DNA from: Marinifilum flexuosum
GTDB taxonomy: Bacteria > Bacteroidota > Bacteroidia > Bacteroidales > Marinifilaceae
DNA: 64,000 nucleotides
Direction: 5' to 3'
Assembly: GCF_003610555.1 (NCBI RefSeq)
Contig: NZ_RAPQ01000012.1
Location: 62,001 to 126,000, forward strand
A model generated the notes under the pieces. The model ran no database searches and had not been told where the DNA came from. It saw only the letters and a list, made by a program, of their open reading frames with translations. The translations under genes and the position numbers were made by a program. Positions 53,765 to 62,696 of this stretch are shown here, piece after piece. The number at the start of each line of letters is the position of its first letter. Positions within the stretch are counted from its first letter, which is position 1.

Positions 53765-55477
53765 TTATGACCTTGTAAATTTTCGTTTCCTCATAAAATA
53801 TCTTAATACTCCAAAAATCAAAAGTAAAAACAAAGGCAAAACCACATTTACTACTTGCCAAAATAATCTTTCCGATCTAATTTTGGTTTTATCAAGCATT
53901 CTGAGTTTTACCTCTCGCGCTCTTAATTCCATCCAACCTTCGTTATCGCACAAATAATCAATACAATTCAAAAGAAAACTTCTATTTCCATATGTTTTTC
54001 TTGAATATCTATCGTATCCCAAAGCTTCAATCTGCTTGTTTTTTCCAACTCCACGAACCCTGTTTTTAATGATATCCCCATCAGAAATTACGATCATTTT
54101 GCTTGGAGTGCTTTCTGATTTAAATGATTTGCGATCGATTCCTTTCCAAGCTCTGTTCATAAATGCCGATTGAAATTTCCCTTCAAGCAAAACCGCAATT
54201 TTCTTTCTTCCCACTGCAAAATCTTCCGGCCTGGGTTGCTGATTCACAATATCCAAACTTACAATACTTGGCACCTTTTCCAATCGCGTATAATCAGAAC
54301 TTGTAAGCAGAGTCGTTTTCTTCACATTAGCATTCTCTCCTACCCAATCAATGGAATTGGCAAATTCAGCTTTTACCACATTCAATTTTCGCGTAATCGG
54401 ATGATGATCCGGTGCGTTTAACAAAGGCGAATAATACCATGGAGCAGGCGTAAATTTCGGTTTTTCTCCGGGCAAAGCAGTTTGAACCGGAATCAATTGT
54501 CCTTGAATATCCATCACCAAATCAGGATTAATCCTAACCCCATAAGTAAATAACTGGTCTTCGATATTTAATGGTTTATAAAAAGCTACTGTACTTTCTT
54601 TTACCTGCAGACTATCCATACTCGCCGACACTTCATCCACAAGCCACAGAATTCGTCCTCCATTCATCAAGTATTGATCAACCTGATATTTAGCCTCTCT
54701 GGAAAATTCATTTCGTGGCTGTGCAATTACCAGTGCTGAATATTTCTTTTTAGAATGATTCAGTTTTTGTGCTGAAACTCTATCGACCTCATATTTTTGT
54801 AGTAAAGAAGCTGTAAAATCGGCAACTTCAAATTCGTTCAATTCTCCTTGCCCAGTTAAAAAAGCAATATTTTTTGGTTGTTTACTTTGCAACATTCGAA
54901 TGGCTTTTGTTAGCTCAAATTCGATGGTTTCAATGGAATGGTTCAGGTTTTCTTCGGCAGATAAACCGGTCACATTTTTCAATAAATGAACCGAAGTTTC
55001 CTTTTCCGTATCATGAACTATTATTCCAGGAACAATAATCTTTTGCTTTAAGCTTCCATCGGTAGTTCTTTCCTGCAAACTGGTGGGTTTTAATCCTCGT
55101 GCAGCCAACTGTTCGTACATTTGGTTCCTTTGCTTGGGATTGGGAATATCACTGGTATTAATTAAGGCATAGTTGATATTCACATTTGCATAAGCCTCCA
55201 ATTCGTCAAGCATTTCAATACTTGCTTTCTGTAGCTTTTTAAATCCATGTGGCAAATCTCCTGCAAGGTAAATTTCAAAGTATAAATCTTTATCAAGAGA
55301 ACTCACCAGTTGCTTGGTTTTATCAGATAATGTATATCTTTTCTCGGCTGTAAAATCAATACGAAAAAAATAAACTTGAAGAATTAGAACCAGAACTCCT
55401 AATCCAATTAATGAAATCAATAAATTGAGAATATCCTGCTTCCTTCTGTTTTTAATCATAGCTTTCTCTTTTACCAT
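53765..55477 (-). CDS. gldG: GldG-type ABC transport auxiliary protein
   Basis: A 570-aa protein of the GldG/ABC_transp_aux family. It has an N-terminal membrane anchor (LLISLIGLGVLVLILQVYFF), a large periplasmic part (ALINTSDIPNPKQRNQMYEQLAARGLKPTSLQ and FLTGQGELNEFEV are typical), and a C-terminal membrane helix (VVLPLFLLLIFGVLRYF). In Flavobacterium, GldA, GldF and GldG form an ABC complex needed for gliding. Here it follows gldF with a seven-base overlap. No gldA (ATPase) gene is adjacent, so the ATPase must be encoded elsewhere. Gliding is not implied: non-gliding species also carry gldFG. Confidence 0.88.
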   Translation of the reverse strand: MVKEKAMIKNRRKQDILNLLISLIGLGVLVLILQVYFFRIDFTAEKRYTLSDKTKQLVSSLDKDLYFEIYLAGDLPHGFKKLQKASIEMLDELEAYANVNINYALINTSDIPNPKQRNQMYEQLAARGLKPTSLQERTTDGSLKQKIIVPGIIVHDTEKETSVHLLKNVTGLSAEENLNHSIETIEFELTKAIRMLQSKQPKNIAFLTGQGELNEFEVADFTASLLQKYEVDRVSAQKLNHSKKKYSALVIAQPRNEFSREAKYQVDQYLMNGGRILWLVDEVSASMDSLQVKESTVAFYKPLNIEDQLFTYGVRINPDLVMDIQGQLIPVQTALPGEKPKFTPAPWYYSPLLNAPDHHPITRKLNVVKAEFANSIDWVGENANVKKTTLLTSSDYTRLEKVPSIVSLDIVNQQPRPEDFAVGRKKIAVLLEGKFQSAFMNRAWKGIDRKSFKSESTPSKMIVISDGDIIKNRVRGVGKNKQIEALGYDRYSRKTYGNRSFLLNCIDYLCDNEGWMELRAREVKLRMLDKTKIRSERLFWQVVNVVLPLFLLLIFGVLRYFMRKRKFTRS

Positions 55478-56202
55478 TTTCTACTCTTTAAAACTGTTTT
55501 TGTAATCAACAAAAAAGCCACAATTACACTTGTAAAATAAACCAGGTCTCTTGAATCCACTACTCCTCGAGAAATTGATTTATAATGTTCCTGGATTCCT
55601 AAATTGTAAATATCTGATTGTATATTCTGAAAAATGATCAAATCGGCTAAATAATCGAAACCGGTATAAAATAAAAAGCACAGAATTAAAGCAAGTAGAA
55701 ATGCTACAATTTGATTATCGGTAACCGAACTGGAAAAAACACCAATTGCAATGTATACAGCTGCCAGCAAAAACAGACCAATAAACGATCCCCAGAAAGC
55801 TCCTGAGTCAATGCTCCCAACAGGATTTCCCAAATAATAAATCGAGAAATAATAAATGAGGCAGAACAAAAGAGAAACAGAAATAACCAAAAGGGCAGCA
55901 AAGTATTTTGCCATTACAATATCCACCTCCTTTAAAGGTCTGGTATAAACCAATTCTATGGTACCTTGTTTTTTTTCATCTACAAACAATCGCATACAAA
56001 CCGCAGGAATCAAAAACAGATAAATCCATGGAGACATCCCGAACAGAACATCAAGGTTTGCATATCCTGTATCCAATGGGTTTGTTGATCCGGGAAATAC
56101 CCATACAAATAATCCTGTTGCAACCAAATAAACTGATAATATCAGGTAACCTGTAAGAGAACTGAAAAAGGTTCGGAACTCCTTTATTAGAAGTGCTAGC
56201 AT
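55471..56202 (-). CDS. gldF: GldF-type ABC transporter permease
   Basis: A 243-aa membrane protein with six segments and the family start LIKEFRTFFSSLTGYLILSVYLVATGLFVWVFPGS. It also has MRLFVDEKKQGTIELVYTRPLKEVDIVMAKYF, the coupling-helix region of ABC-2 permeases. It forms the membrane part of the GldFG complex. The start of gldG lies seven bases inside its end. It is divergent from the PagL-like gene at 56,301. Confidence 0.9.
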   Translation of the reverse strand: MLALLIKEFRTFFSSLTGYLILSVYLVATGLFVWVFPGSTNPLDTGYANLDVLFGMSPWIYLFLIPAVCMRLFVDEKKQGTIELVYTRPLKEVDIVMAKYFAALLVISVSLLFCLIYYFSIYYLGNPVGSIDSGAFWGSFIGLFLLAAVYIAIGVFSSSVTDNQIVAFLLALILCFLFYTGFDYLADLIIFQNIQSDIYNLGIQEHYKSISRGVVDSRDLVYFTSVIVAFLLITKTVLKSRKW

Positions 56203-56300
56203 AAAATGTGTGTTGTTTTACTATACTACCACAAATTTGCAAAATTATTTTAGTAGAAAAAATTTGTTTTTCAATTCATTTAATTTACATAAATTTGAAC

Positions 56301-57416
56301 ATGAAAAATTGCCTGCTGCTTTTACTCTCTTTATTAATTTTCAAGTGCGGTACTGCACAAGAAAAGGATAATAACGATATATTAATAACAAGTATAAGAT
56401 ATCATTATGGTGTGGTTTTGCCCCATCATAAATCAATTCGTTATTTGATTAATAATCAAGTTAGTGCCATTGAGCTGAATTTTGGTTTTCTTCCATCAAG
56501 AAATCGATCATGGTCTAGATTGTACAATCAACCAGAAATAGGTTTGGGATTTTATCATGGAAGTTTGGGAAATGATAAAGTATTGGGAAATACGAATGCA
56601 ATATTTCCATATATCAATTTTAATCTGAAAGACTACCAGAAAGGGAGTTTACGTTTTCAAACAGGTTTTGGAATTGCACATACAAAAAAACACTTTCACC
56701 CTACAGAAAATTATACAAATGTAGCAATAGGATCAGAATTCAATGCTTTCTTCAAAATTCTATTGAATGGTTCATATCATTTCACAAATAAGTGGTCTGC
56801 CAATGCAGGAGTAGGTTTTCAACATCTTTCCAATGGTTCTATTAAAGTACCTAACAAAGGACTTAATATGGCTACTGCAAGTATTGGTATTCAATATCAT
56901 TTTAATGTTTTTCAAAGTCCTGTTAGGAGCCATTCAAATTTAATCCATCCAAAATTAAATGATGAAATTGTAATCATTTGGAACAATGGTATAAAGCAAA
57001 CAGCAGAAAAAGATGATCATAAATATTACAAAACAGGTTTAAGCCTGGGATATTTAAAAGGCATAAATGCCAAACAGAAAATAGGATTAGGAATCGATCT
57101 CTTCTACGATAAATCAGCAAACAGAGGAAAATGGGATTTTGATCCTCAAACCAAATTTAAAGATCGTTTTAGCCAGGCTATTTTTATATCTCATGAACTA
57201 GTTGTACAAAGATTTAGCATTATTGCAAATGTAGGAGCTTATACATTTTTCGAAACAAAACCAGAAAAACCTGTATATACCAGAATTGGTTTAAAATATG
57301 AGATAAATAAACATTTTTTAGCCAGCTTAGGTTTAAAAGCTCACTTGGGAAAGGCCGATTATATTGAATGGGGAATTGGTTATAAATTAAAAACAAATAA
57401 TAATGAGAAACCATAG
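56301..57416 (+). CDS. PagL-like acyloxyacyl hydrolase/lipid A deacylase, copy 1
   Basis: A 371-aa outer-membrane protein with a signal peptide (MKNCLLLLLSLLIFKCGTAQ). The first ATG that gives a signal peptide is 56,301; the frame extends further upstream but without one. The barrel holds the family motif HLSNGSIKVPNKGLN with His175 and Ser177 in the H-x-S-N pattern of PagL (lipid A 3-O-deacylase). At the place of the catalytic Glu of Pseudomonas PagL there seems to be Asn189. The second half (about residues 220-371) repeats the barrel-like pattern. The gene overlaps the following lipoprotein gene by 14 bases. A similar pair follows at 58,323. Confidence 0.75.
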   Translation: MKNCLLLLLSLLIFKCGTAQEKDNNDILITSIRYHYGVVLPHHKSIRYLINNQVSAIELNFGFLPSRNRSWSRLYNQPEIGLGFYHGSLGNDKVLGNTNAIFPYINFNLKDYQKGSLRFQTGFGIAHTKKHFHPTENYTNVAIGSEFNAFFKILLNGSYHFTNKWSANAGVGFQHLSNGSIKVPNKGLNMATASIGIQYHFNVFQSPVRSHSNLIHPKLNDEIVIIWNNGIKQTAEKDDHKYYKTGLSLGYLKGINAKQKIGLGIDLFYDKSANRGKWDFDPQTKFKDRFSQAIFISHELVVQRFSIIANVGAYTFFETKPEKPVYTRIGLKYEINKHFLASLGLKAHLGKADYIEWGIGYKLKTNNNEKP

Positions 57417-58149
57417 ACTACTAGTTATTTTAATAACATTCTGCCTTTCATCATGCAGTTCTTTTAATCCTTTCGAAAGAGAAGGAGAATATATTGAAAA
57501 GAGAGTAGATATAAACGGAGTAAGTGCAATTAAAAACTTAAATACTTTTCAGATTCAAATCATTCAGGATGATGAAGAATTTATTTTACTGAAAGGCGGA
57601 GAAAACCTGGTTTCAAAAACAAATGTTAGTGTTGCAGATCAACAATTGACAATAGACCATTCATACAACAATAATGCTCGTAATTTTGATTTAATTACTG
57701 CAGAAATTCATTTAAAAGAAGTAACTAAAATAACTTATTCAGCTCCGGCAAACATTTCAAGTATAAATAAACTTAGTGGAAATCATCTCGACATTATTGT
57801 ATATTCAGAATCACAACTTGTTGAAACGAATTTGATTTTAGAATATGACAGCATGAAGTTTCACTCATTTGGTTCTGCAACTGGTGGGTTTAAGTTTTCG
57901 GGAACCTGCCCCAACACTAACTATACTCTTAATGGTGTAATTAATATTAAAGCAGGAGATTTACAAAGTAACAACATAAGTCTGGCTCAAAATGGTATCG
58001 GAGAAGCTCATGTTTGGGCAAAAGATAAACTCAATGTAACCATATATTCTAGTGGTAACATATACTACAAAGGAACTCCTGAAATTTCCGTAAAAAGAAT
58101 TCAGGTTAACAATCAGAATCCAACTGGAGAAGTATTACAAGAAAAATAA
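57403..58149 (+). CDS. DUF2807 (head GIN domain) lipoprotein, copy 1
   Basis: A 248-aa lipoprotein (lipobox LSSCS at about residues 15-19). The mature part is a right-handed beta-helix-like GIN-domain protein, with short repeating strands such as LDIIVYSESQLVETNL and NVTIYSSGNIYYKGTPEISVKRIQ. This is the family found as putative surface adhesin in Bacteroidota. The start lies inside the preceding PagL-like gene, so the two are coupled. The function is unknown; its pairing with a PagL-like protein twice in a row suggests they act together at the outer membrane. Confidence 0.8.
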   Translation: MRNHRLLVILITFCLSSCSSFNPFEREGEYIEKRVDINGVSAIKNLNTFQIQIIQDDEEFILLKGGENLVSKTNVSVADQQLTIDHSYNNNARNFDLITAEIHLKEVTKITYSAPANISSINKLSGNHLDIIVYSESQLVETNLILEYDSMKFHSFGSATGGFKFSGTCPNTNYTLNGVINIKAGDLQSNNISLAQNGIGEAHVWAKDKLNVTIYSSGNIYYKGTPEISVKRIQVNNQNPTGEVLQEK

Positions 58150-58322
58150 TATTTTGTTGTTTCACTCTTTTAAAGTAATTTAAATAGTGCTACTAACCCA
58201 TCACATGTATTAATCCTTGGGAAGGTTACTTTGGTAATCTCTCAAATTTCAGGATTAACATTTCACATGTAATGTATTCAGAAATATTTCAACCCGCTTG
58301 AAATATTTAATAATTGGACGGT

Positions 58323-59423
58323 ATGAAGTGGATTCTACTGATTGGACTTATCTTTTATTGGAATTGTGGCTTTGCTCAGAAAATTCTTGAACAAAGAACT
58401 TTAAGTACAAGCCTTATATATCATCATGGATTGAGTGTTCCTAAAACTCCGGAACTAAACTACCTCATTCAAGACAAGCTATCTGCCAAAGAATTAAGGA
58501 TTGGAATCCATCCTAATCCAAATAAAAGCTGGATCAATCAATACTCAGTATGTGAGATAGGTATAGCCTATTATCAAGGTTCTCTGGGAAGTGATGAAGT
58601 ACTTGGAGAAATAAATTCAATCTACCCATACATTACTTTTCGCTTGAGCAACTGGAGAAACCTAAACCTATTTACAAGCATAGGTACAGGAATTGGCATA
58701 GTTTCCAAGCCATTTCACCCTGTAGAAAACTATGCAAATAAATTAATTGGATCAAAATACAATGCCCATGTAAATTTAAATTTTCAACTAAAATATGAAC
58801 TAGATCCCTTTAACCTAATTGGAGGCATCTATTTTAGCCATATTTCAAATGGATCAACCAAACACCCTAATAGTGGTTTCAACTACATCACAAGCAACAT
58901 AGGAGTTTCAATAGATTGGGGAAAAAGAAAAAAAATAAGAAAGGTTGATATATTATATCTCAAGTTAGACAATGAATTCTTCTTGATTTCAAACCATGCT
59001 TTTAAGGAAAAAAGTGCTAACGATCCTCACACTTATTATGTGAGCAATCTATCCACAGGATACTTATGGGGTATTAACTCAAAGCAGCGTTTAGGATTTG
59101 GGATTGATTTATTCTATGATGAATCTATTAATCGAGGGGACTGGAACCTTTCTCCTGAAACTGATTTCGAAAATAGGATTTACCAGGGAATATTTATAGG
59201 ACATGATTTTGTATTTAGCCGTCTTTCATTTTCAGCTCAAGTAGGAGTTTATACATATTACCAATCTAAACCAGCCTCCTCTTCTCTTTATAATCGACTT
59301 GCTTTCAGATATAAAATCAATAAACACCTGCTAATTAATCTTGGATTGAAAGCATATTTAGACCAATCGGATTATATAGAATTTGGTATTGGATATTATT
59401 TTAATAAAACTAAAAAGTCATGA
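58323..59423 (+). CDS. PagL-like acyloxyacyl hydrolase/lipid A deacylase, copy 2
   Basis: A 366-aa paralog of the 56,301 gene, with signal peptide (KWILLIGLIFYWNCGFAQ). I start at ATG 58,323; the frame extends three codons to a TTG. It keeps the same landmarks: the YHHGLSVPK start, LGSDEVLGEINSIYPYI against LGNDKVLGNTNAIFPYI in copy 1, and HISNGSTKHPNSGFN with His173 and Ser175 and again an Asn (Asn187) where the PagL Glu would be. It overlaps the next lipoprotein gene by four bases (ATGA). The shared features show an old tandem duplication. Confidence 0.75.
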   Translation: MKWILLIGLIFYWNCGFAQKILEQRTLSTSLIYHHGLSVPKTPELNYLIQDKLSAKELRIGIHPNPNKSWINQYSVCEIGIAYYQGSLGSDEVLGEINSIYPYITFRLSNWRNLNLFTSIGTGIGIVSKPFHPVENYANKLIGSKYNAHVNLNFQLKYELDPFNLIGGIYFSHISNGSTKHPNSGFNYITSNIGVSIDWGKRKKIRKVDILYLKLDNEFFLISNHAFKEKSANDPHTYYVSNLSTGYLWGINSKQRLGFGIDLFYDESINRGDWNLSPETDFENRIYQGIFIGHDFVFSRLSFSAQVGVYTYYQSKPASSSLYNRLAFRYKINKHLLINLGLKAYLDQSDYIEFGIGYYFNKTKKS

Positions 59424-60163
59424 AAATCATCCATTACTTACTCATTTTATTCTACTTACTTAATTCATCCTGTTCATTCATTAATCCTTTGGAAGACAGT
59501 GGAACAGAAACTGATGTGCTATTCGAAACCAAAACATTTAATACAATAGTACTTGAGGGTATTTTCTCAATTACCATCATTCAAGATGATAGTCACTCTA
59601 TCTATTTTAAAGGAGGAGAAAATATCCTTGATAAATTTTCATTTACCGATCAGGAAAATACGCTGACTATAAAGCATGATTATAGCAATTGGCTACATAA
59701 TTTAGAAATTCCAAAACTAGAAATTCATTGCTCCGAACTTAAAGAAATCAAGTTTCAAACTTCTTGCAATCTTCAAACTGAGGGCACTCTTTCAGGTGAT
59801 CAACTAGCAATATTCCTGACAGAAGAAGCTGACATTGTAGAAATGAATCTAAACTTAAAGTTCGAAACTTTTAGCTTTGACAGTAGAGGATCAAGTTCTG
59901 GTAAACATACATTTAAAGGCATATGCAATAATGCTAATTTTACACTAAATAGTAGTAACAATATGTTCGCTAATGAATTGGAAACTGATAAAATGAGAAT
60001 TGGTCACAACGGACTTGGTAATGCCCATATTTGGGTAAACGACAGCCTAAATGTAACATTCTACAATTCAGGCAATATTTACTATAAAGGAAATCCACAC
60101 ATTACCGTTAACAGGGTTCAAGTCAATAATCAAAAAGCTTCTGGCCAAGTTTTACCACAGTAA
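59420..60163 (+). CDS. DUF2807 (head GIN domain) lipoprotein, copy 2
   Basis: A 247-aa paralog of the 57,403 gene: lipobox NSSCS (about residues 15-19), then FINPLEDSG against FNPFEREGE in copy 1, IIQDDSHSIYFKGGENIL against IIQDDEEFILLKGGENLV, and the end NVTFYNSGNIYYKGNPHITVNRVQVNNQ against the same in copy 1. It ends two bases before the convergent lpxB stop, so the two transcripts must overlap at their 3' ends unless stopped inside a gene. Confidence 0.8.
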   Translation: MKIIHYLLILFYLLNSSCSFINPLEDSGTETDVLFETKTFNTIVLEGIFSITIIQDDSHSIYFKGGENILDKFSFTDQENTLTIKHDYSNWLHNLEIPKLEIHCSELKEIKFQTSCNLQTEGTLSGDQLAIFLTEEADIVEMNLNLKFETFSFDSRGSSSGKHTFKGICNNANFTLNSSNNMFANELETDKMRIGHNGLGNAHIWVNDSLNVTFYNSGNIYYKGNPHITVNRVQVNNQKASGQVLPQ

Positions 60164-60165
60164 TG

Positions 60166-61296
60166 TTATTGAGACTTTAAATCCTCAACAATCATCTTGG
60201 CAAATCGAGCAGAAGCTCCAGCTCCTCCCAATTTTTCATTTAACAGTTGATAGTTCTCAAGCATTTCCGAACGGTAGTTTCCTTCTTCTAAAATATTTTT
60301 CAACTCTTGTGTAATACTTTGTTTGTTACAGTAATGTTGAATCAATTCTTTCACAATCAATTGATCCATCACCAAATTAACCAAGGAAATGTATTTTACT
60401 TTTAGCAATCGCTTGCCAATTGCAAAAAGAATTTTGCCACCACCGGTGATATAGCAAACCACCTGTGGAATTCTTAAAAGAGCTGTTTCCAAAGTAGCAG
60501 TTCCCGAAGTTACCAATGCCGCTTTCGACTGCTGCAATAAATCGTAGGTTTGTCCATAAACAAATTTCACATCTCTATCGCCCACTACTTGTGAATAAAA
60601 TTCCTTTGTAATTGAAGGAGCTGCAGCAACTACAAACTGATGATCTGGAAAATCACCAACAACATCTAACATTACAGGAAGTATTCTTTCTATTTCCTGC
60701 TTTCTGCTTCCAGCCAATAAGGCTACAATTGGTTTATTTGAAAGATTGTTTTTAGCCGTGAAGTCTTCAAATGATTCATCTTTATTTGGACGATTTTCAA
60801 TGGCATCCAACAAAGGATTTCCTCCAAAACTCACCTCATAATTGTGCTTTTTGTAGAATTCCGTTTCGAAAGGAAAAATGGTAAACATACGATCAACATG
60901 TGCTTTAATCTTCTTTACTCTCCCCTCTTTCCAAGCCCAAATTTTAGGTGAAATATAATAATGAACTCGAATTCCATTTTCCTTTGCAAACTTTGCCATT
61001 CGCAAATTGAATCCAGGATAATCCACAAGAATCAAAACATCGGGTTTGTATTCCAAAAGATCCTTCTCGCACAATGAAAAGTTCGCTCGAATCTTTCCCA
61101 AATTCTTTAGTACAGTTAAGAATCCCATAAAAGCAGTTTCTCGATAATGCTTTACCAGTTCACCCCCTTGTGCTTGCATAAGGTCGCCACCCCAGAATCG
61201 AAATTCGGCTGCCGAATCCTCATTTTTTATTTCTTTCATCAAGTTCGAAGCATGAAGATCACCGGATGCTTCTCCTGCTATAATATAATATCTCAT
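60166..61296 (-). CDS. lpxB: Lipid-A-disaccharide synthase
   Basis: A 376-aa GT19 glycosyltransferase that joins UDP-diacylglucosamine and lipid X in lipid A synthesis. The family start MRYYIIAGEASGDLHASNLMKEI sets the start at ATG 61,296. DYPGFNLRMAKFAKENGIRVHYYISPKIWAWKEGRVKKI, LLAGSRKQEIERILP and SGTATLETALLRIPQVVCY are intact. It is the third gene of a surE-unknown-lpxB run on the minus strand, an arrangement common in Bacteroidota. It faces two PagL-like lipid A deacylase genes. Confidence 0.95.
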   Translation of the reverse strand: MRYYIIAGEASGDLHASNLMKEIKNEDSAAEFRFWGGDLMQAQGGELVKHYRETAFMGFLTVLKNLGKIRANFSLCEKDLLEYKPDVLILVDYPGFNLRMAKFAKENGIRVHYYISPKIWAWKEGRVKKIKAHVDRMFTIFPFETEFYKKHNYEVSFGGNPLLDAIENRPNKDESFEDFTAKNNLSNKPIVALLAGSRKQEIERILPVMLDVVGDFPDHQFVVAAAPSITKEFYSQVVGDRDVKFVYGQTYDLLQQSKAALVTSGTATLETALLRIPQVVCYITGGGKILFAIGKRLLKVKYISLVNLVMDQLIVKELIQHYCNKQSITQELKNILEEGNYRSEMLENYQLLNEKLGGAGASARFAKMIVEDLKSQ

Positions 61297-61420
61297 GGAA
61301 TTCTGAATTATGATCCCGACAGTTATCGGGAATGAGTTGAGAATTAAATCCTCACAATTCAATACTTACTTGTTGATTTGGATTCAATCACCAAATCCTA
61401 TTTTTCTTCTTTATCAGGGT

Positions 61421-61720
61421 CTAAAATCCAAAACGGAAAACCATTATGGCAAAAGAATACAATATGGTAGCCAAAAGCACTCCTCTTGCTGCTTTCAACA
61501 AATCGGTCTTAATAAACAAAAAGAAAAAAACTATATTACCAAAGTATACTCCCAAAGCCATTACTTTGGTATACACCCTATAAATTAACAAACTATCAAT
61601 AAACTCTTTAATGGTCAATTCATCCTGGAAACGTACCACATAAGCCAACAAAATTGATAGTACTGGTACAAGCAAACCAATAATGAGTCCTAAAATAGTA
61701 GAATTAATCTTCGACTTCAT
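61421..61720 (-). CDS. Small membrane protein between surE and lpxB
   Basis: A 99-aa protein with three membrane segments (ILGLIIGLLVPVLSILLAYVV; VMALGVYFGNIVFFFLFI; VLLATILYSFAIMVFRF). It overlaps the end of surE by 17 bases and precedes lpxB, so it belongs to the same transcript. Small three-segment proteins at this place are common in the phylum, but I know of no assigned function. A role in lipid A or envelope is possible from context only. Confidence 0.7.
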   Translation of the reverse strand: MKSKINSTILGLIIGLLVPVLSILLAYVVRFQDELTIKEFIDSLLIYRVYTKVMALGVYFGNIVFFFLFIKTDLLKAARGVLLATILYSFAIMVFRFGF

Positions 61721-62477
61721 AATCCCAGGTTTTAAGGTCTTCCACCAATTGGTGAGCTGTCATATCTATTTTTGTAGGAACAACAGATGCATAGCCATTA
61801 TTAATTGCCCATTCATCTGTTTCTTCAGCATTCGGTTCTGCATTCTTAAAGTAGCCTGTCAACCAATAATAATCGCCTCCAAAAGGATCTTGTCTGTGAT
61901 CAAACTCCTCTTTCCAACGTCCATCTGCCTGGCGACAAACACGAATACCATTTATATCTCCTTTAGGGAAATTCACATTCAAACAAACGCTTCTTTCCAA
62001 TCCTTTTTCAAGCAAATTGGCAAAAATCTTTCGACCATATTTAATACTTTGCGAAAAATCAGCATCTGCACTAAAATCGTTAAGCGAATATCCAATAGAA
62101 GGAATTCCGTTCAAACAACCTTCGATAGTTGCACCCATGGTTCCCGAGTACAAAACACTAACCGATGTATTTGCACCATGATTGATACCTGAAACCAAAA
62201 AATCAGGAGTTCGAGGTAAAATCTTGTTCAAAGCCAGTTTTACACAATCCACCGGAGTTCCCTTACATGAATAAATGTGCAGATTTTCCTCATCACGAAC
62301 TTTTTTAATTCGGATAGGCACTTCTACTGTTATAGAGTTTGATTTTCCTGAATTAGAACGGTTTGGAGCAACGACATAAATATCGCCAAATCCTTTAACC
62401 ATTGCCACCAAAGCTTTAATTCCTTTGGCATTTAATCCATCATCGTTAGTAACAAGTATTATTGGTTTATCGCTCAT
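61704..62477 (-). CDS. surE: 5'/3'-nucleotidase SurE
   Basis: A 257-aa phosphatase of stationary-phase survival protein type. The metal-binding motif LVTNDDGLNAKGI (Asp-Asp), the NRSNSGKSN loop (with NxSG), the SGINHGANTSVSVLYSGTMGATIEG block and the C-terminus are all typical. It hydrolyses nucleoside 5'- and 3'-monophosphates. It leads the surE-small membrane protein-lpxB run and has a Bacteroidota-type promoter 20-50 bases upstream. Confidence 0.94.
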   Translation of the reverse strand: MSDKPIILVTNDDGLNAKGIKALVAMVKGFGDIYVVAPNRSNSGKSNSITVEVPIRIKKVRDEENLHIYSCKGTPVDCVKLALNKILPRTPDFLVSGINHGANTSVSVLYSGTMGATIEGCLNGIPSIGYSLNDFSADADFSQSIKYGRKIFANLLEKGLERSVCLNVNFPKGDINGIRVCRQADGRWKEEFDHRQDPFGGDYYWLTGYFKNAEPNAEETDEWAINNGYASVVPTKIDMTAHQLVEDLKTWDYEVED

Positions 62478-62498
62478 ATTTCAATTTTGATAATTGTA

Positions 62499-62530
62499 CA
62501 AATATATCCGAATTTGGGGCAATAAACAAT
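62499..62530 (-). promoter_or_regulatory. Bacteroidota-type promoter of surE
   Basis: On the minus strand ATTG (plus 62,527-62,530), 20 bases, then TATATTTG (plus 62,499-62,506), matching TTG-N19/20-TAnnTTTG. The start codon follows after 21 bases. Confidence 0.55.
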
Positions 62531-62587
62531 TCCAATCATACAGATTTAAAGTAAACAAAAACTTAAACACTTTATCCTTAGATGTTC

Positions 62588-62619
62588 TTTGGTACTTGAG
62601 TCTAAAATTTCTACTTTTG
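62588..62619 (+). promoter_or_regulatory. Bacteroidota-type promoter of pheT
   Basis: TTTG at 62,588-62,591, 20 bases, TACTTTTG at 62,612-62,619: a full match to the phylum consensus. Transcription would begin about 62,624-62,630, at the edge of the hairpin below. Confidence 0.65.
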
Positions 62620-62623
62620 TAAG

Positions 62624-62659
62624 CTTGTAAACAGTAGACAAACTGCATCTGTTTACAAG
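62624..62659 (+). promoter_or_regulatory. Perfect inverted repeat in the pheT leader
   Basis: CTTGTAAACAG (62,624-62,634) and CTGTTTACAAG (62,649-62,659) form an 11-bp perfect stem with a 14-base loop, exactly at the predicted transcript start. It could be a 5' stabilising hairpin or a repressor site. It lacks a T run and lies 37 bases before the start codon. Confidence 0.5.
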
Positions 62660-62696
62660 TATAATTTGATAATTATCTGATAAAATATACATACAA

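Noticed and set aside
56208-56300. Longer start for the first PagL-like protein
   Set aside because: The extension lacks a signal peptide and covers the gldF upstream region; ATG 56,301 gives a normal signal peptide.
62624-62659. T-box or transcription attenuator for pheT
   Set aside because: No T-box sequence, no alternative terminator stem and no T run; only a single hairpin.
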